Below, in pieces: positions 24,474 through 32,103 of a stretch of 64,000 bases of DNA (the stretch's first letter is position 1; each line of letters starts with the position of its first letter). The stretch comes from Spongiactinospora sp. TRM90649 (GTDB taxonomy: Bacteria; Actinomycetota; Actinomycetes; Streptosporangiales; Streptosporangiaceae). The stretch is taken from contig NZ_JARLTC010000010.1 of NCBI RefSeq assembly GCF_029382225.1, forward strand, positions 62,001 through 126,000, given 5' to 3'. The notes under the pieces were generated by a model. It was not told where the DNA came from. It ran no database searches and saw only the letters and a list, made by a program, of their open reading frames with translations. The position numbers and the translations under genes are program-made.

Positions 24474-25535
24474 CTACCAGCGGAGCAGGACCAACTCGGC
24501 GCAGAATCCCGGGCCCATCGCGATCAGCAGCCCGGGGGAGCCGGGAGGCGGCGGTGGGCGCAGGTCGAGCGTGTCGCGCAGCACGTGCAGCACGGAGGCC
24601 GAGGACAGGTTGCCCACGTCGGCCAGCGACCGCCAGGTGACGTCGAGGGCCCCGGGCGGCAGCCGCAACGACTCGGTCACCGCCTCCAGCACCCGCGGGC
24701 CGCCCGGATGGCAGACCCAGGCGGTGACGTCGGCGGGCGTGAGGCCGTGCTCGGCGAGGAAGGCGTTGACGTCGTCGGCGAGGTAGGCGCGCACGACGTC
24801 GGGGACGCCCGCGTCGAGCACCACCCGAAAACCGCTGTCGGTGACGTCCCAGCCCATCACCCGGTCGGAGCCGGGGTAGAGGCGGGCCCTGCTGGCGACG
24901 ATCCGCGGGCCGGTGTCGTGCCCGGGGGCCTGGTCGCCGCGCACCACGACGGCCGCCGCACCGTCGCCGAACAGCGCGCCCGCCACCAGGTTCGCCATCG
25001 AGGCGTCTTCACGCTGCAGGGTGAGCGAGCACAGTTCGACCGACAGCAGCACGGCCACGTGGTCCGGCCAGCCGCGCAGGTAGTCGTACAGGCGGCCGAG
25101 GCCGGCCGCCCCGGCCACGCAGCCCAGGCCGAACACCGGGACGCGCTTGACGTCGGGGCGCATGCCGAGCAGCCCGGCCAGCCTGGCGTCCACCGAGGGC
25201 GCGGCGATGCCGGTGACGGACGTGAACATGATCATGTCCACGTCGCGCGGGGTGATCCCGGCGGCCTCAAGTGCGGCTTGGACGGCCTCCGCGCCGAGTT
25301 CCAGCGCGGTGTCGATGAAGACCGAGTTGGCCCGGCCGAAGCCGTCGATCTTGGCGTAGTCCTCCAGGGGCAGCGCCAGGTGGCGATGCCCGACCCGGGC
25401 ACCGGTGTGCAGTCGTCTAAGGAGCCGCCGGTCGGCCCCCAAGGGCAGGCAGACCTCGGCGAACGCCTCGGTGATCTCGTGCTGGGGGTATCGGTTGGCC
25501 GGGAGGGCTCCCCGGACGGCGGCGACTCGCGGCAT
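24474..25535 (-). CDS. Type III polyketide synthase
   Basis: 353 residues, ATG at 25533-25535 with GGGGGAAG upstream. The thiolase-fold catalytic triad is present: Cys in FGLGCVAGAAGLGR, His in WVCHPGGPRVLEAV, Asn in VGNLSSASVLHVL. It should extend an acyl-CoA with malonyl-CoA units in the cytoplasm and cyclise the chain to an alkylresorcinol, alkylpyrone or similar. Chain length and starter cannot be read from sequence. With the methyltransferase and flavoprotein it forms a three-gene operon; a UbiA prenyltransferase is divergent. Confidence 0.92.
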   Translation of the reverse strand: MPRVAAVRGALPANRYPQHEITEAFAEVCLPLGADRRLLRRLHTGARVGHRHLALPLEDYAKIDGFGRANSVFIDTALELGAEAVQAALEAAGITPRDVDMIMFTSVTGIAAPSVDARLAGLLGMRPDVKRVPVFGLGCVAGAAGLGRLYDYLRGWPDHVAVLLSVELCSLTLQREDASMANLVAGALFGDGAAAVVVRGDQAPGHDTGPRIVASRARLYPGSDRVMGWDVTDSGFRVVLDAGVPDVVRAYLADDVNAFLAEHGLTPADVTAWVCHPGGPRVLEAVTESLRLPPGALDVTWRSLADVGNLSSASVLHVLRDTLDLRPPPPPGSPGLLIAMGPGFCAELVLLRW

Positions 25536-25572
25536 CTATGGCACTTCCCCCGCTTCAAGGTCAACGATTTTC

Positions 25573-25658
25573 AGCGTACGTCGCGATTCCCGGTATTCAG
25601 CGGGTTACGCCCGTGCGGCGCGTCGCACGGGCGAGATCGGAGACCTACGATCGGCTGG
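25573..25658. promoter_or_regulatory. Divergent PKS/UbiA promoter with perfect palindrome
   Basis: Plus strand: TACGAT (25646-25651) 7 nt before the UbiA GTG suggests a leaderless transcript. Minus strand: TACGCT (complement of 25573-25578) could be the PKS -10. Between them, at 25609-25632, lie two perfectly complementary 9-bp arms (GCCCGTGCG and CGCACGGGC) around a 6-bp centre, overlapping the UbiA -35 region. Inference: operator for a single regulator of both directions. No regulator gene is adjacent. Confidence 0.5.
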
Positions 25659-26492
25659 GTGACGACGATCGCGCCGGGGCGCCTCGCAGGTCTCGCGGGC
25701 GCCTGCCACCCGGGGCCGACGGTGGCGGTGACCGGTCTGGTCACCGCGCTGGCGGCGATCGCCGGGCGCGACCCCGCCGGGTGCGCGCTCGTGGCGGCGG
25801 CGGTGCTGGCGGGCCAGCTCTCCGTCGGGTGGAGCAACGACGCGGTCGACGCCACGAGAGACGCGGCGGCGGGCCGTACCTCCAAACCGGTCGTGTCGGG
25901 CGCGGTGCGCGCGGGCGCGCTGTGGCGGGCCGCCCTGATCGCGCTGGCCTGCTGCGTGCCGTTGTCGCTGGCCTCCGGCGTCGAGGCGGGGGCGGCGCAT
26001 CTGGTCGGCGTCGCGGCGGCGTGGGCCTACAACCTCGGGCTGAAGGCGACCGCGCTGTCCTGGCTGCCGTACGCGGTGGGCTTCGGCTCCCTGCCCGCGT
26101 TCGTGGCGCTCGGCCTGCCGGGGGCCCCGTGGCCGGCGTGGTGGGCGGTGTCGGCCGCCGCGCTGCTCGGGGTGGGCGCCCACCTGGCCAACGTGCTGCC
26201 CGACATCGAAGACGACCTGGCCGCGGGCGTGCGCGGCGGGCCGCAGCGGCTGGGCGCCGGCCGGGTGCGCGTGATGCTCCCGCTGCCGTTGCTGGCCGCG
26301 ACCGTGGTGCTGGTGGTCGGGGCCGACCTTGGGGCCGCCGGGTGGGCGGGGCTCGGGGCAGCCCTGCTGCCGGCCGGGGCGGGCATCGCGGCGGCGCGGC
26401 GCAGTCCCCGCGCGCCGTTCTGGGCGGCGGTGGCGGTGACGGCCGTGGACGTGGCGCTGCTGCTCGCCGCGGGCGGCGACATCACCCGCTGA
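25659..26492 (+). CDS. UbiA family prenyltransferase
   Basis: 277 residues from GTG at 25659. The two Asp-rich motifs of UbiA enzymes are clear: NDAVDATRDAAAGR (about 47-60) and the DIEDDLAAG region (about 183-191). Seven to nine membrane helices are present. The enzymes join a prenyl diphosphate to an aromatic or other acceptor in the membrane. Lying divergently from a type III PKS operon with an intervening palindrome, it plausibly prenylates the phenolic lipid or its quinone. It could instead belong to an unrelated lipid pathway. The LysE gene converges on its 3' end. Confidence 0.85.
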   Translation: MTTIAPGRLAGLAGACHPGPTVAVTGLVTALAAIAGRDPAGCALVAAAVLAGQLSVGWSNDAVDATRDAAAGRTSKPVVSGAVRAGALWRAALIALACCVPLSLASGVEAGAAHLVGVAAAWAYNLGLKATALSWLPYAVGFGSLPAFVALGLPGAPWPAWWAVSAAALLGVGAHLANVLPDIEDDLAAGVRGGPQRLGAGRVRVMLPLPLLAATVVLVVGADLGAAGWAGLGAALLPAGAGIAAARRSPRAPFWAAVAVTAVDVALLLAAGGDITR

Positions 26493-26515
26493 CGGCCCGG
26501 CGGGGGAGACCGGGC

Positions 26516-27145
26516 TCAGGGACGGCTGGCCGCCAGCCGCACGCCGAGCGCGATCATCGCCGTGCCGGTCAGGGCGTCGATCACACGGCGCACGGCCGCG
26601 CGAGCGAAGAGCCTGCGCAACGCGCCCACCAGGTTGGCCAGCGACAGGAACCACACGCCGTTGACCGCCAGCGCGACCATCGCCAAGGCCACGATCTCGG
26701 CCGCGCCCGCGCCGGGGCCCAGGAACTGCGGCATCAGGGCGACGAAGAACAACGCCGCCTTGGGGTTGAGCGCGTTGCAGAGCAGCCCCTCGCGGAAGGC
26801 GGCCCAGCCGCCGCGCACGGGCTCGCCGTCCGGTTCGCCGGGCTCACCGCCGCCGCGCGCGGCCGAGCGCAGCGCCTTGACACCGAGGTAGAACAGGTAG
26901 GCCGCCCCGACCACCTTGATCACGGTGAAGGCGACCACGGACGCGGCCACCAGCGCGGCCACGCCCGTCGCCGCCGCGCAGACCCAGGCGAACACGCCCG
27001 CCGCGATGCCCAGGGCGGCGGCCATCCCGCTGCCCCGCCCCGAGACCGCCGAGCGGCGCACCACGACCGCGAAGTCGGGACCGGGGGTCATCGACCCCAG
27101 CATCACCACGCCGCCGAACGCGGCGGCCTGCGCGATCGATGTCAT
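26516..27145 (-). CDS. LysE family translocator
   Basis: 209 residues from ATG at 27143-27145; GGGGGC just upstream, inside an alternative ATG at 27157, acts as Shine-Dalgarno. The N-terminal GSMTPGPDFAVVV and the NPKAALFFVALMPQF motif are hallmarks of the LysE/RhtB exporters. Six membrane helices are expected. The family exports amino acids and related metabolites; the substrate here is unknown. TACTGT upstream (about 27180) is a possible -10. It ends 23 bp from the convergent UbiA gene. Confidence 0.85.
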   Translation of the reverse strand: MTSIAQAAAFGGVVMLGSMTPGPDFAVVVRRSAVSGRGSGMAAALGIAAGVFAWVCAAATGVAALVAASVVAFTVIKVVGAAYLFYLGVKALRSAARGGGEPGEPDGEPVRGGWAAFREGLLCNALNPKAALFFVALMPQFLGPGAGAAEIVALAMVALAVNGVWFLSLANLVGALRRLFARAAVRRVIDALTGTAMIALGVRLAASRP

Positions 27146-27224
27146 CGTCGCCCCCATCGTTCGATGTCTGATTCGCACAGTATCGCGGAGACCGTCCCCG
27201 GGGCGCACCGGCAAATCGGCGGGG

Positions 27225-28379
27225 TCAGCCCTTGTAGTTGAAGATCTGCCGCAGCGTGTGGCGCACCTCGACCAGGTCGCGCTGGTCCTCCATCACCTGG
27301 TCGATCGACTTGTACGCCTCAGGATGCTCGTCCACGAGCGCCGAGGCGCGGTCCTCGTTCCAGGTGCGGCCCTTCATCGCCTGCTTCAGCGACGTCGCCG
27401 TGAGCTGCCGCTTGGCCTGGCCACGCGACATCCGCCGCCCCGCGCCGTGCGCGCAGGAGTGGTAGGAGTCCGGGTTGCCCCGCCCGCGGACGATGTAGGA
27501 GCGGGCCCCCATCGAGCCCGGGATCACGCCCTCGTCGCCGGTGTCCGCCTTGATCGCGCCCTTCCTGGTGATCCACAGGTCCTTGCCACCGTGGGTCTCC
27601 CGCTGGGTGAAGTTGTGGTGGCAGTTGATGGTGCGCCGCCTGGTGCCCTTGCCCGCGATCCGGAACAGGGCGTTGACCAGCACCGCGTCCATCCGCGCCC
27701 GCGACGCCATGGCGTAGCGCTGCGACCACAGCATGTCCTGGGTGTAGGCCTCGAACTCCGGGGTGCCCTGGGTGAAGTAGGCCAGGTCGGGGTCTTCCAG
27801 GCCGACGCCCCGCTCGCGCATCAGCCGCTTGGCCCCCGTGATGTGCGCGGTGGCGAGCTGGTTGCCGATGCCGCGCGAACCGGAGTGCAGCACCGTCCAC
27901 ACCCGGTCTTCCTCGTCGAGGCAGACCTCCACGAAGTGGTTGCCGGACCCGAGGGTGCCGAACTGCGCGGAGACCTTCTTGGACTGCTGGGGCGTCAGGT
28001 CGGAGTGCGGGAGCCCCAGCTCGGCCAGCGCGCGGTCCATCGACGGGTCGTCGTGGCCCTTGCCGACCCCCGCCGGGATGCGCCGCTCCACCAGCGGCAT
28101 CAGGCGGTCGAGACCGTCGGGCAGATCGGACGCGACCAGGGAGGTCAGCGTGGCGATCATGCCGCAGCCGATGTCGACCCCGACGGCCGACGGGATGATC
28201 GCGCCTTCGGTCGGGATCACGGATCCCACCGTCGCGCCGATCCCGACATGGGCATCGGGCATGAGCGCCACGTGACCGGAGACGATGGACATTCGGGCCG
28301 CACGGGCGGCCTGGACGATCGCGCCCTCGTCGATCTCGCTGGCCCATGACAGGAGATTGGGCGCCGGCTGGTTCGGCAT
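27225..28379 (-). CDS. rtcB: RtcB RNA ligase
   Basis: 384 residues from ATG at 28377-28379; the ATG at 28395-28397 is an equally possible start, 6 residues longer. RtcB motifs in order: GVDIGCGM (Mn-binding Cys), GSGNHFVEV, HSGSRGIGN, INCHHNF, and SCAHGAGRRMSR, where the His of HGAGR becomes guanylylated. The enzyme joins 2',3'-cyclic phosphate or 3'-phosphate RNA ends to 5'-OH ends using GTP, in RNA repair or tRNA healing in the cytoplasm. No archease gene lies next to it in this window. Confidence 0.93.
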   Translation of the reverse strand: MPNQPAPNLLSWASEIDEGAIVQAARAARMSIVSGHVALMPDAHVGIGATVGSVIPTEGAIIPSAVGVDIGCGMIATLTSLVASDLPDGLDRLMPLVERRIPAGVGKGHDDPSMDRALAELGLPHSDLTPQQSKKVSAQFGTLGSGNHFVEVCLDEEDRVWTVLHSGSRGIGNQLATAHITGAKRLMRERGVGLEDPDLAYFTQGTPEFEAYTQDMLWSQRYAMASRARMDAVLVNALFRIAGKGTRRRTINCHHNFTQRETHGGKDLWITRKGAIKADTGDEGVIPGSMGARSYIVRGRGNPDSYHSCAHGAGRRMSRGQAKRQLTATSLKQAMKGRTWNEDRASALVDEHPEAYKSIDQVMEDQRDLVEVRHTLRQIFNYKG

Positions 28380-28450
28380 GGGGTTCAGTGTGCCCATGCG
28401 GGCGGCCGTATCCCACTGGTTTTTCGGTCGGAGGCACCCTTGACCGGTGC

Positions 28451-28481
28451 TTGACATGGAGCGGGCTCCAGCACCCAGGAT
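28451..28481 (+). promoter_or_regulatory. MerR-type promoter with palindromic 19-bp spacer
   Basis: A consensus TTGACA (28451-28456) is followed by a 19-bp spacer and CAGGAT (28476-28481). The spacer holds a perfect palindrome, TGGAGC-GG-GCTCCA (28457-28470). A long spacer with a dyad between -35 and -10 is characteristic of promoters activated by MerR-family regulators. The downstream GTG is 8 nt beyond the -10, giving a leaderless mRNA. No MerR gene is in the window. Confidence 0.6.
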
Positions 28482-28489
28482 GGCTCGGC

Positions 28490-29338
28490 GTGAGCACACG
28501 ACTGATCGCCGACGTCAGGGTGAGCCCCATCGGCCTGGGTGCGATGCCGATGTCGGTCGCCGACCACATGCCGGACGAGAGGCAGTCGATCCGCACCGTG
28601 CACGCCGCACTCGACGCGGGCGTGACGCTGATCGACACCGCCGACGCCTACACCCCCACGCACCTGGAGATCGGGCACAACGAGCGCCTGGTGGCGAAGG
28701 CCCTCGCCACCTGGCCGGGAGGCCCCGGCGAGGTCCTCGTGGCCACCAAGGGCGGCCACGTCCGCACACCGGACGGCGGCTGGGCCGTGGACGGCAGGCC
28801 CGCCCACCTGCGGGCGGCCTGCGAGCGCTCGCTGAAGGCCCTGGGGGTCGAGGCGATCGGGCTCTACCAGCACCACCGGCCCGACCCGGCGGTGCCGTAC
28901 GAGGAGACCGTCGGGGCGCTGCGCGACCTGCTGGACGAGGGGAAGATCCGGCTCGCGGGCATCTCCAACGCCGACCCGGGCATGATCAGGACGGCGTACG
29001 AGATCCTCGGCGGACGGCTGGCGAGTGTGCAGAACCGGTACGCGCCCGGCTTCCGCTCCAGCGAGCCGGAGATCGACGTCTGCGGCGAGCTGGGCGTGGC
29101 GTTCCTGCCGTGGGCGCCGCTCGGCGGGATCGGGGCGGCGGGCGCGCTCTCCGGTCCCTTCGCCGAGGTGGCCGCCGAGCGCGGGGTCTCGCCGCAGCGG
29201 GTGTGCCTGGCCTGGCATCTGGCGCGGGCGCCGTTCGTGATCCCGATCCCGGGCGCCAGCCGTCCCGAGACGATCCTGGATTCCGCCGCCGCCACAGAGC
29301 TGTCGCTGTCGGAGTCGGAACTCGCCAGGCTCGGCTGA
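28490..29338 (+). CDS. Aldo/keto reductase
   Basis: 282 residues from GTG at 28490, selected because it sits 8 nt after the -10 of the MerR-type promoter. TIM-barrel AKR with the tetrad Asp in LIDTADAYTP, Lys in VATKGGH, His in IGLYQHHRPDP, and the NADPH pocket PIPGASRPETI near the C-terminus. It reduces carbonyls with NADPH in the cytoplasm; the substrate is unknown. Regulation by a MerR-type activator would fit a response to electrophiles or redox stress. Divergent from rtcB. Confidence 0.87.
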   Translation: MSTRLIADVRVSPIGLGAMPMSVADHMPDERQSIRTVHAALDAGVTLIDTADAYTPTHLEIGHNERLVAKALATWPGGPGEVLVATKGGHVRTPDGGWAVDGRPAHLRAACERSLKALGVEAIGLYQHHRPDPAVPYEETVGALRDLLDEGKIRLAGISNADPGMIRTAYEILGGRLASVQNRYAPGFRSSEPEIDVCGELGVAFLPWAPLGGIGAAGALSGPFAEVAAERGVSPQRVCLAWHLARAPFVIPIPGASRPETILDSAAATELSLSESELARLG

Positions 29339-29498
29339 CGCTCCTCGCCGCCCCCGCCTCGCTGACCTGGCGCGATGTCGGATTCGGCGGGTCGCTTGTC
29401 GGCGCGGGGCGTGTGCAGCATGGTGGGGCACAGCGGGATGGATGCCGGGAAGGACATAGGCTTCCCGTAATCTTCCTGTAAGTCTGGAGGTGAGGCCC

Positions 29499-30488
29499 GT
29501 GCTGCAGGACTCTTTCGGCCGGGTGGCCACTGATCTGCGGGTGTCGCTCACGGATCGGTGCAACCTGCGGTGCACCTACTGCATGCCTCCCGAAGGGCTC
29601 GAATGGCTGCCCAAGCCCGAGCTGCTCACCGCCGCGGAGATCGCCAGGCTGGTGGCCATCGGCGTCGAGCGGCTGGGCATCACGGAGGTCCGCTACACGG
29701 GTGGTGAGCCGCTGCTCCGCCGCGAGCTGACGGAGATCGTGACCCGCACCGCCGCGCTGCGACCCCGCCCCCAGATCTCGCTGACCACCAACGGCATCGG
29801 CCTGGCCCGGCTGGCGGGCCCGCTGAAGGATGCCGGGCTCGACCGGGTCAACGTCTCCCTCGACACCCTCGACGCCGGCGTCTTCGTGCGGCTGGCCCAC
29901 CGCGACCGGCTCCCCGACGTCCTCGCCGGGCTGGAGGGGGCCGCCGCGGCCGGGCTGCTGCCGGTGAAGATCAACGCCGTGCTGATGCGCGGGGTGAACG
30001 AGCACGAGGCCGTCCCGCTGCTGTCCTGGTGCCTGGAGCGCGACTACGAGCTGCGGTTCATCGAGCAGATGCCGCTGGACGCCCAGCACGGCTGGAGCCG
30101 CGCCGACATGGTGACCGCCGACGAGATCCTCGGCATGCTCTCCCGCGAATTCGACCTCACGCCCGCCGACCCCGGCGAGCGCGGCAGCGCCCCCGCCGAA
30201 CTGTTCCTGATCGACGGCGGCCCGGCCAGGGTCGGCGTGATCGGGTCGGTCACCAGGCCGTTCTGCGGGGCCTGCGACCGGGTGCGGCTCACCGCGGACG
30301 GCCAGGTGCGCAACTGCCTGTTCGCCACCGAGGAGTCCGATTTGCGCGGGGCCATGCGCGCCGGGGCCACGGACGACGAACTGGCCGAACGCTGGCGGGT
30401 CGCGGTCCGCCGCAAGCGGGCGGGGCATGGCATCGACGACCCCAGCTTCCTGCAACCGGCCCGTCCGATGTCGGCCATCGGCGGCTGA
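29499..30488 (+). CDS. moaA: GTP 3',8-cyclase MoaA
   Basis: 329 residues from GTG at 29499, chosen because GGAGG at 29486-29490 lies 8 nt upstream and the product then begins MLQDSFGRVATDLRVSLTD, as in other MoaA proteins. Radical-SAM motif CNLRCTYC near residue 22, SAM-binding YTGGEPLLR, and the second 4Fe-4S cluster from FCGACDRVRLTADGQVRNC near the C-terminus. It catalyses the first step of molybdenum cofactor synthesis. mobA follows 8 bp later, likely in one operon. MoaC, which completes the step, is not in view. Confidence 0.93.
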   Translation: MLQDSFGRVATDLRVSLTDRCNLRCTYCMPPEGLEWLPKPELLTAAEIARLVAIGVERLGITEVRYTGGEPLLRRELTEIVTRTAALRPRPQISLTTNGIGLARLAGPLKDAGLDRVNVSLDTLDAGVFVRLAHRDRLPDVLAGLEGAAAAGLLPVKINAVLMRGVNEHEAVPLLSWCLERDYELRFIEQMPLDAQHGWSRADMVTADEILGMLSREFDLTPADPGERGSAPAELFLIDGGPARVGVIGSVTRPFCGACDRVRLTADGQVRNCLFATEESDLRGAMRAGATDDELAERWRVAVRRKRAGHGIDDPSFLQPARPMSAIGG

Positions 30489-30495
30489 GCGCGCC

Positions 30496-31320
30496 GTGCG
30501 CCCCGCCGCGGCCGTGACCTACGACGCGGTGCTGCTGGCGGGCGGGCGTGCCCAACGGCTGGGCGGGCGCGACAAACCCGGCATGTCCGTCGGCGGGCGC
30601 ACGCTCGTCGAGCGGGTGGCCGCCGCCGTCCCCGACGCCGCGCGGCTGATCGTGGTCGGGCCGGACCGGCCGCTGCCGGGCGCGATCTTCACCCGGGAGG
30701 ACCCGCCGGGCGCGGGTCCGGTGCCCGCGCTGCGCGCGGGCCTCTCCATGGCCGTGTCGCCGTGGCTGGCGCTGCTGGCGGCCGATCTGCCCTACCTGTC
30801 CAGGGAGCACGTGGGCGGGCTTCTGGAGGCCGCCTCGGGCCGTGCGGGGGCCGTTCTGCTGGACGACGGCGGGCGCGAGCAGTGGCTGGCCGGTGTGTGG
30901 CGGAGGGAGATCCTGCGCGCGGCCCTGTCCGCGTACGGCGGGCGCTCCCTGCACGGCCTGCTCTCCCCGCTCCGCCCTGCCGGTCTCGTGACCCAGGGGT
31001 CGCCGTGGTTCGACTGCGACACAATGGACGATCTACGGCAGGCGAGACGAGGAGCCGAGATGAACGTGCTGGCCGAATGGACCGCTCGGGTCTGCGAGGA
31101 GCTCGGGCTCGACCCGGCCGAGGTCGAGCGCGACCTGGTGCTCGACCTGACCAAGGACGTGGCCCACGGCGTCGCCCGTCCGGCCGCGCCGCTCACGGCC
31201 TACCTGCTGGGCCTGGCCGTGGGGCGGGGCACCGCCCCGGCGGACGCCGCGGCCAGGCTGTCCGCGCTGGCGGGGGAGTGGGAGCGATCGAGGCCCGCCC
31301 AGGACGGCGAAGCCGGTTGA
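30496..31320 (+). CDS. mobA: MobA-like nucleotidyltransferase fused to DUF6457
   Basis: 274 residues from GTG at 30496 (a GTG at 30514 is an alternative). Residues about 8-190 are a NTP transferase of the MobA type: LLAGGRAQRLGGRDKPGMSVGG for GTP binding, then LLAADLPYL. Residues about 189-274 match DUF6457 (MNVLAEWTARVCEELGLDP), a small helical domain found with Moco genes. The enzyme attaches GMP to molybdopterin. An in-frame ATG at 31060 with AGGAG upstream could also give a free 86-residue DUF6457 protein. Eight bp after moaA. Confidence 0.85.
   Translation: MRPAAAVTYDAVLLAGGRAQRLGGRDKPGMSVGGRTLVERVAAAVPDAARLIVVGPDRPLPGAIFTREDPPGAGPVPALRAGLSMAVSPWLALLAADLPYLSREHVGGLLEAASGRAGAVLLDDGGREQWLAGVWRREILRAALSAYGGRSLHGLLSPLRPAGLVTQGSPWFDCDTMDDLRQARRGAEMNVLAEWTARVCEELGLDPAEVERDLVLDLTKDVAHGVARPAAPLTAYLLGLAVGRGTAPADAAARLSALAGEWERSRPAQDGEAG
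31050..31062 (+). promoter_or_regulatory. Internal ribosome-binding site and ATG for DUF6457
   Basis: AGGAG at 31050-31054 is 5 nt before an in-frame ATG (31060-31062) precisely at the domain boundary between MobA and DUF6457. In other genomes DUF6457 is often a separate protein, so this may be the remnant or still active start of a formerly separate gene. Confidence 0.45.
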
Positions 31321-31354
31321 CGCGGGCGAAATCGAAAACTTTTCGAAAGACCAG

Positions 31355-31480
31355 GAAAAGCCCCGAAAAGGGCGACGCCGGGTGGTTACGGGGGCAAACC
31401 ACCCGGCGTCGCGTCATCGGCGTTCCGACGGGGGCCCGGAACGCCGGCACCAGCGCCCTGACGGGGGACCAGAGCGCTTG
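31355..31480 (-). ncRNA. Candidate small RNA with three C-rich-loop hairpins (6C-like)
   Basis: Read on the minus strand there are three successive hairpins: arms 31470-31478/31452-31460 (9 bp with one U-G), 31437-31446/31418-31427 (10 bp, perfect) and 31397-31412/31372-31387 (16 bp, perfect). Every loop is 9 nt of the form NNCCCCCGU. The last hairpin is followed by two TTTT tracts (within 31353-31371), an intrinsic terminator on this strand only. The U-G pair replaces a C-A mismatch on the other strand, again favouring the minus strand. The loops resemble those of the actinobacterial 6C RNA, which has at least six C, usually in two hairpins. Membership of that family is undecided. C-rich loops could pair with Shine-Dalgarno regions. 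Confidence 0.6.
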
Positions 31481-31485
31481 GCTAA

Positions 31486-31517
31486 AGCGTACACCTACTA
31501 CCCATAGGATGCGTCAA
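31486..31517 (-). promoter_or_regulatory. Putative promoter of the C-rich-loop RNA
   Basis: On the minus strand TTGACG (complement of 31512-31517) is followed by TACGCT (complement of 31486-31491) with a 20-bp spacer, slightly long. Start of transcription would fall near 31479, just before the first hairpin. The RNA could alternatively be cut from the 3' end of the DUF3099 transcript. Confidence 0.4.
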
Positions 31518-31524
31518 GAGTTAG

Positions 31525-31845
31525 TCACGACCCGATCTCGCGACGGTGCCGTGGTATCTCGTTTTGGTTAGCTTCCGGCTCCCACTGGGCGTCCGTGTCG
31601 TCCTTGGCCCGCTCGTTGGCACCGATCACGGCAACGTACGGCAAAAACACCGCGCCGGCGATGAACAGGGCCCTGATCGGCCACGGGGCGTCCACCACCA
31701 CGGCCAGGACCAGGCAGATGGTCCGGATCGCCATCTGGATCAGATAGCGCTTCTCCCGGCGGCCGATGTCGTCGCTCAGCGAGGACCGGGCATCGGTCAC
31801 CGCGTGCACGACCGGCTTGCGGTGCCAAAGCTTCACGTTATCCAC
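31525..31845 (-). CDS. DUF3099 family membrane protein
   Basis: 106 residues from GTG at 31843-31845, preceded by GGAGG with 6-nt spacing. The sequence HAVTDARSSLSDDIGRREKRYLIQMAIRTICLVLAV is the DUF3099 signature, an amphipathic start leading to two membrane helices (about 44-64 and 68-88: PIRALFIAGAVFLPYVAVIGA). The tail is charged and low-complexity. Conserved in actinomycetes, role unknown. Divergent from the dodecin gene; its 3' end points to the candidate small RNA. Confidence 0.82.
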   Translation of the reverse strand: MDNVKLWHRKPVVHAVTDARSSLSDDIGRREKRYLIQMAIRTICLVLAVVVDAPWPIRALFIAGAVFLPYVAVIGANERAKDDTDAQWEPEANQNEIPRHRREIGS

Positions 31846-31890
31846 GGTAGACCTCCGGTCGGCCGGGCGTGCTCGGGGCATGATGGTGGC

Positions 31891-32103
31891 ATGGGGGATC
31901 GAACGTATCGGGTGACGGAGATAGTCGGGACTTCAGGGGAGAGCGTTGATCAGGCCATCCGAAATGGCATACTGCGCGCTTCCCAAACACTGCGGCATCT
32001 CGACTGGTTCGAGGTGACCGAGATCCGCGGCGACATAACGGACGGCGAAGTGGATCGCTTCCAGGTCGGACTGAAAGTGGGCTTCCGGCTGGAGGACTCC
32101 TGA
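31891..32103 (+). CDS. Dodecin
   Basis: 70 residues; the sequence RTYRVTEIVGTSGESVDQAIRNGILRA, then WFEVTEIRGDI and FQVGLKVGFRLED, is a complete dodecin. Dodecins form hollow dodecamers that bind flavins (or CoA) and buffer free flavin in the cytoplasm; the Trp in LDWFEV is the flavin-stacking residue. CATGAT (31879-31884) is 6 nt before the ATG and may be the -10 of a leaderless mRNA. The start region AUGGGGGA can pair with the UCCCCCGU loop of the nearby candidate small RNA. Confidence 0.93.
   Translation: MGDRTYRVTEIVGTSGESVDQAIRNGILRASQTLRHLDWFEVTEIRGDITDGEVDRFQVGLKVGFRLEDS

Noticed and set aside
31372-31412. The 16-bp hairpin as terminator of the mobA transcript
   Set aside because: On the plus strand it is followed by GTCATCGG without T-tract, while on the minus strand two TTTT tracts follow. 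It fits better as the end of a minus-strand RNA, though bidirectional use is not excluded.
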